NCBI RefSeq assembly: GCF_001039355.2
Contig: NW_019775485.1
Coordinates: 145,712-209,711 of the forward strand
From: Lingula anatina
Lineage: Eukaryota > Brachiopoda > Lingulata > Lingulida > Lingulidae
Reading direction: 5' to 3'
Length of the DNA stretch: 64,000 bases
The stretch's first letter is position 1. Each line of letters opens with the position of its first letter. The translations under genes and the position numbers were made by a program. Positions 61,056 through 64,000 of this stretch are shown piece after piece. The notes below the pieces were generated by a model. It was not told the DNA's origin, did no database searches, and saw only the letters and a program-made list of their open reading frames with translations.

Positions 61056-63966
61056 GACTGCCAAGTCAATGTTTCATTTTCAATTTATATCTTTGTGGTG
61101 CAGGTTACATCTGTGACCCAATTATATTGTAACATTATATATATATACCATTTTTCATTAGGTAATTGCAGGGGATTTCAACATTTACATGGATAAAAAT
61201 AAATGTTAAGTGGCCCAGCAAAATTTATTATCTGTTATCCAAGAAGGGACATATATTAAAAGTATGTTGGCAATTTTACACACTAAAAGACATGTTTTAA
61301 ATCTTTTTGATTACTTTAACTTTTAAAATTCCCCCTGATCATGCCCATGTAAGCCACCCAGGATCAGTTCGTGTAGTGAAACAACAGTTTATTTTTTCTT
61401 CTGCTAGCAACAATAATTGTATTACTGTATATCCAGTTCATCTTGTAAGCCTTAAAAGGTCGCGTACCTGTTTGGTACACAGGTACATGGGTAAAAATAA
61501 ATCAGTCATTCATTCATTCATTTATTCATTTTAATGAATACATGTACATGTACAGTACTAGAACTTACCCAGGAAATGTCCGAGATGACTTCACAAATGT
61601 CTCCTCATCCTGACTGTGTATACTCAGCAGGTCTCCGCCATATGATCTACAATCTGCACGCGCCTCTAGCCAAGTTTTTAAGTCTTTTGCATTTCTGTTA
61701 TAAACAGCCTGAAAAATTCAGCAATTAATAAAGTGCCACGTTTAATGGTGTTGGCAAATTTTCTATTTTAGGTTTAAAAAATCTGGATGCATTTTGGTTT
61801 TGTGCCTTGGAAGTAAAAAAAGACCTCCATATACTTCTCCACATAAAATGGCACAACAATGAGGCAAATTTTGACAGCACATGTCATTATAATACTGTTT
61901 TTGCCCAATTTGCAACAGCTTGCCAGTTATGTCAGGTGAAAAAAATTAGAACCTTTCATGAGAGCATTAAATGAAACATCAAATCTTTCATTAGATTTTT
62001 CAATAAACATTAATATACGTAACTCATACCACACCTTCCCTAACAACTGGCAAAATAGGGGAGGGAGCATGTTGAAAATACACTATGATGACAAAAAAAT
62101 GACCATAAACTACTTCCAATACCTTATAACAATATCCATTTCTTTCAACCCAATCAGCTGGGCAAGTCACAGGGACTGGTGTTGTGGTGGTAGTAGGCGC
62201 TGGGGTTGTTCCACCACCAATGGTGTAGTTCCTCTTATATTCACAGATGAAAGTTCTAGAGGTGCCGCAATCTCTGTCCTTCCACTTGGCACTGGGCTTG
62301 TCTATTGTGACGCACCTGTTGACTCCATTTCCTATATACGAGTGTCATTAATGAAAAATTTACTTTTCTGATTTGATGATAATAAATATAAATTCAAAAA
62401 TATTTTTTCTTCCCAATATCAAATTCACAAAGGAATGGCACAAAAAACAGACATTTCATAAGAAATTTAGAAAATCACTATTCTCACTAAATCTTTTCTT
62501 TTTTCAGAACACAAATTTGCTCAGTTTTTCATATGCAATACATATCACAGAAAAAGAGGTAAAAATGGATTTTGTTTTCCAAGTTTATTTATTTATTTTT
62601 CTTTTATTAATTTTTTTTTCTTTGCAAAACCGAACACTTTTCTTTACAGTCTGTAGCCAACCTGTCAATAACTAATGTTCAAGATTGCAACCTGGCTTAC
62701 TGCTGTCCCAGTTTGAAGCCTATCTGAATGACTGCTATATGCCAGTTTGTAGCCTATCTGAATGACTGTTATCCCAATCTCAATTTGTAGCCTACCTGAC
62801 TGCTGCCCCAGTTTCTAGCTTACCTGAATGACTGTTATCCTAGTTTGTAGCTTACCTGAATGACTGCTGTCCCAGTTGGTATACCATGCACTGGAGTTCT
62901 CACTCCACCTGTAGATACCTGTTGGGTTACTTAGTCCAATCCAGTAACTGTCACTGGGTTGTTGTTTTAACTTGGTGAGGAAGTATGCTTGAACTAAGCT
63001 AGAATAATATAAAAATTCATATTACAAGAATAAAAATTTCAATTCACAGAACAGAAATGAAAATAAAAAATGATGAAAACCGCAATGTTCAAGGGGTTAT
63101 CAACCTTATCAAGGGGCTGAATTCCAAAACTTCAAAAACATTAAGTGGGTACTAGTAGGCAAATCTTGCAATTATGTCTTTTTCATATGTGAAGACATTC
63201 AAAAAGTACAATCTTATTACTAAGTGCAGCTACATATCATATGCCCTCTGATGCACACTAAACTAAGGGCATTCAGTAGCTCGATAAGCATCTGGGCCAT
63301 ATTATATGGGAACATTTGGCACCATGGAAAAGTTAACATGATATTGTGTATAGTAAAAGAGACAAAATCTCAGGATTACAATCTACTCAGCATATCTTTG
63401 AATTAGGAGTTTAACCTCCTTCTTATGCTGCAGATAAAGTGTCTGTATCTTAAAAGTTAATTGATTTATAAAAAATAACTTAAATTATTCACTTTGATTA
63501 TTTGCACTTGCAACCTAGTCAAAATAAAAGGGGAAAATACTACTAAATTTAAAAGTAACAGTACGAGTATGTGGAATCTTACAAATTTTTCAAAGCTGCC
63601 AGATGTCCTCCTCCTCTCTGACAGTACCTCTCTGCATCTGCCCATGTGGCCCCCATACTAACAAAACTGTAGCAAGAGGAGCCCAATGCTGCAGTGGTGC
63701 CCTGAAAAACCATTATAAAAATGTGTTAGTATGTTTACAAAACCATCATGATATGACTCCAACTGCCTGGATTTTGTTATGGTAAAAATAAAAATAATAA
63801 TAATAATAATAATTCTGAATAAATAATCAATTGACTTACACTGGGACATCCAGTAGGATACAGTGGTAACATGGTGACAGAACTGGACACTGGCACAACC
63901 TTTAGCGATGTCTGACAGATGTACATGTGGAAACTGTCACAAGAATCATCATTCCACGCTCCTTTC
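48954..63966 (-). CDS. mannose-receptor-like protein with multiple C-type lectin-like domains (partial, N-terminus outside window)
   Basis: Exons, 5' to 3' (minus): 63966-63840, 63701-63583, 62998-62856, 62331-62123, 61708-61569, 60388-60330, 59893-59723, 59243-59199, 58779-58610, 58415-58345, 57969-57869, 56675-56541, 56085-55957, 55473-55313, 54004-53905, 53441-53424, 52203-52073, 51705-51571, 50975-50817, 50548-50288, 50103-49921, 49631-49452, 49315-48954. They total 3,309 nt in frame (1,102 residues plus stop). One partial and six complete CTLDs show WIGL/WLGL cores and paired cysteines. A Thr/Ser/Pro-rich stalk (49452-49631), a transmembrane helix (AAVVVVAVIGAVVFFVV) and a tail of about 85 residues with FDNAAY, an FxNxxY-type endocytic signal, follow. 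Domain order and topology resemble MRC1-family receptors. One-to-one orthology is not claimed. Confidence 0.9.
53424..53441 (-). CDS. 18-nt microexon of the lectin receptor
   Basis: GATTCACAGTGCAACCAA lies between AACAG and GTAGGT on the minus strand, between exons 54004-53905 and 52203-52073. Those exons join in phase 1 with or without it; inclusion adds residues reading GFTVQPN in the linker between two CTLDs. The acceptor's upstream tract is not strong, so it may be optional. Confidence 0.4.
53992..54135. repeat. degenerate TATCAA minisatellite next to a splice acceptor
   Basis: Around a dozen imperfect units of the type TGTATCAA/AATCTATCAA abut the 5' edge of receptor exon 54004-53905. 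On the transcribed strand they give TTGATA(CA) units through the region where the branch point and pyrimidine tract must lie. Confidence 0.8.
54832..54861 (-). CDS. candidate 30-nt microexon of the lectin receptor
   Basis: A strong acceptor (a run of T ending CAACCAG) precedes 30 bases encoding DDSFSAAATK, followed by a GTAGGT donor. It lies between exons 55473-55313 and 54004-53905, which join in phase 0 without it, so inclusion is frame-neutral. It would lengthen the loop after NAGSYGD in that lectin domain. Confidence 0.45.
56444..56515. repeat. (TA)n(CA)n microsatellite
   Basis: About 30 TA units pass into CA units immediately 3' (minus sense) of receptor exon 56675-56541. The exon's donor at 56540 is only about 25 bases away. 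Confidence 0.95.
56731..56788. repeat. 58-bp direct repeat, copy 1
   Basis: TGACCCAATGCTGACAACAT and the next 38 bases recur exactly at 57401-57458, with a single N at 57310 in between. The downstream phrase GGCAGCAAAGCT...ACAGAC...AACAGGAAATA also recurs at about 59983-60020. This may be a dispersed repeat or another assembly join. Confidence 0.7.
57401..57458. repeat. 58-bp direct repeat, copy 2
   Basis: An exact copy of 56731-56788; the flanking sequences diverge on both sides. It lies in the receptor intron between exons 57969-57869 and 56675-56541, which holds no other exon I can support. Confidence 0.7.
58035..58075. repeat. (AATG)n microsatellite
   Basis: About ten AATG units lie in the receptor intron upstream of exon 57969-57869. 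It is low complexity only. Confidence 0.95.
60779..60820. repeat. 10-bp perfect hairpin
   Basis: CAGCCCCTGA and TCAGGGGCTG pair perfectly around a loop of about 20 bases in the receptor intron between exons 61708-61569 and 60388-60330. No function is evident. Confidence 0.5.
61014..61054. repeat. (TA)n microsatellite
   Basis: About 20 TA units lie in the same receptor intron as the 60779-60820 hairpin. It is low complexity only. Confidence 0.95.
62690..62880 (-). repeat. minisatellite repeating an exon end with its splice donor
   Basis: On the minus strand the end of receptor exon 62998-62856 (ACTGGGACAGCAGTCATTCAG then GTAAGC) is followed by several units of roughly 30-40 bases. Each repeats the motif AAACT(G)GG..AGCAGTCATTCAG and ends in a donor-like GTAAGC, GTAGGC or ATAGGC. 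One further unit keeps a full GTAAGC donor (exon end would be 62824). The array therefore looks like tandem duplication of a 5' splice site. Confidence 0.75.
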
Positions 63967-64000
63967 TATAAAGAATGAATAAAAATTTAATGATACAGTA

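Overview
This is eukaryotic nuclear DNA from an animal: AT-rich, with spliced genes in which short coding exons (18 to about 360 nt) carry GT-AG boundaries, and with many microsatellites and small foldback repeats. Protein similarity was judged from memory of the human proteins. The gene set plus a long lectin-domain receptor suggests an invertebrate. A lophotrochozoan, possibly a mollusc, is my best guess, but that is inference.

Layout, left to right. (1) 1-888: the 3' part of a CR1/L2-like LINE, lying in an intron. (2) 1105-13500, minus: TIMELESS (replication-fork protection complex), with its C-terminal exons beyond the left edge. The assembly is damaged here: a 545-base gap, single-N joins at 6354, 9272 and 11526, two duplications that end exactly at an N, and one expected exon missing. 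(3) 16308-25122, minus: a complete enhancer-of-polycomb (EPC) gene of 14 coding exons, 698 residues. (4) 25882-26436, plus: RBBP9 serine hydrolase in one coding exon, divergent from EPC. (5) 26930-28662, minus: SDHAF3 (complex II assembly), with a spliced 60-codon ORF just upstream in the same predicted transcript. (6) 29568-45707, plus: a complete cytoplasmic dynein 1 intermediate chain of 16 coding exons, 675 residues, head-to-head with the SDHAF3 unit. (7) 48954-63966, minus: the C-terminal 1,102 residues of a mannose-receptor-like transmembrane protein with six complete C-type lectin-like domains (CTLDs) and part of a seventh; its start lies beyond the right edge.

The genes are housekeeping loci (replication, chromatin, mitochondria, transport) next to one endocytic receptor. 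They do not form a pathway, and I see no operon, CRISPR array or defence island. Exon phases sum correctly for EPC (2,097 nt), the dynein chain (2,028 nt) and the visible receptor part (3,309 nt), which supports the splice models.

The points most worth a second look are: the possible dicistronic SDHAF3 transcript; a 45-bp foldback element with a hammerhead-ribozyme-like core and 13-bp flanking direct repeats; frame-neutral microexon candidates of 18, 24 and 30 nt; an antisense exon-like ORF inside a dynein intron; degenerate copies of dynein exon starts; and a minisatellite that repeats a splice donor.
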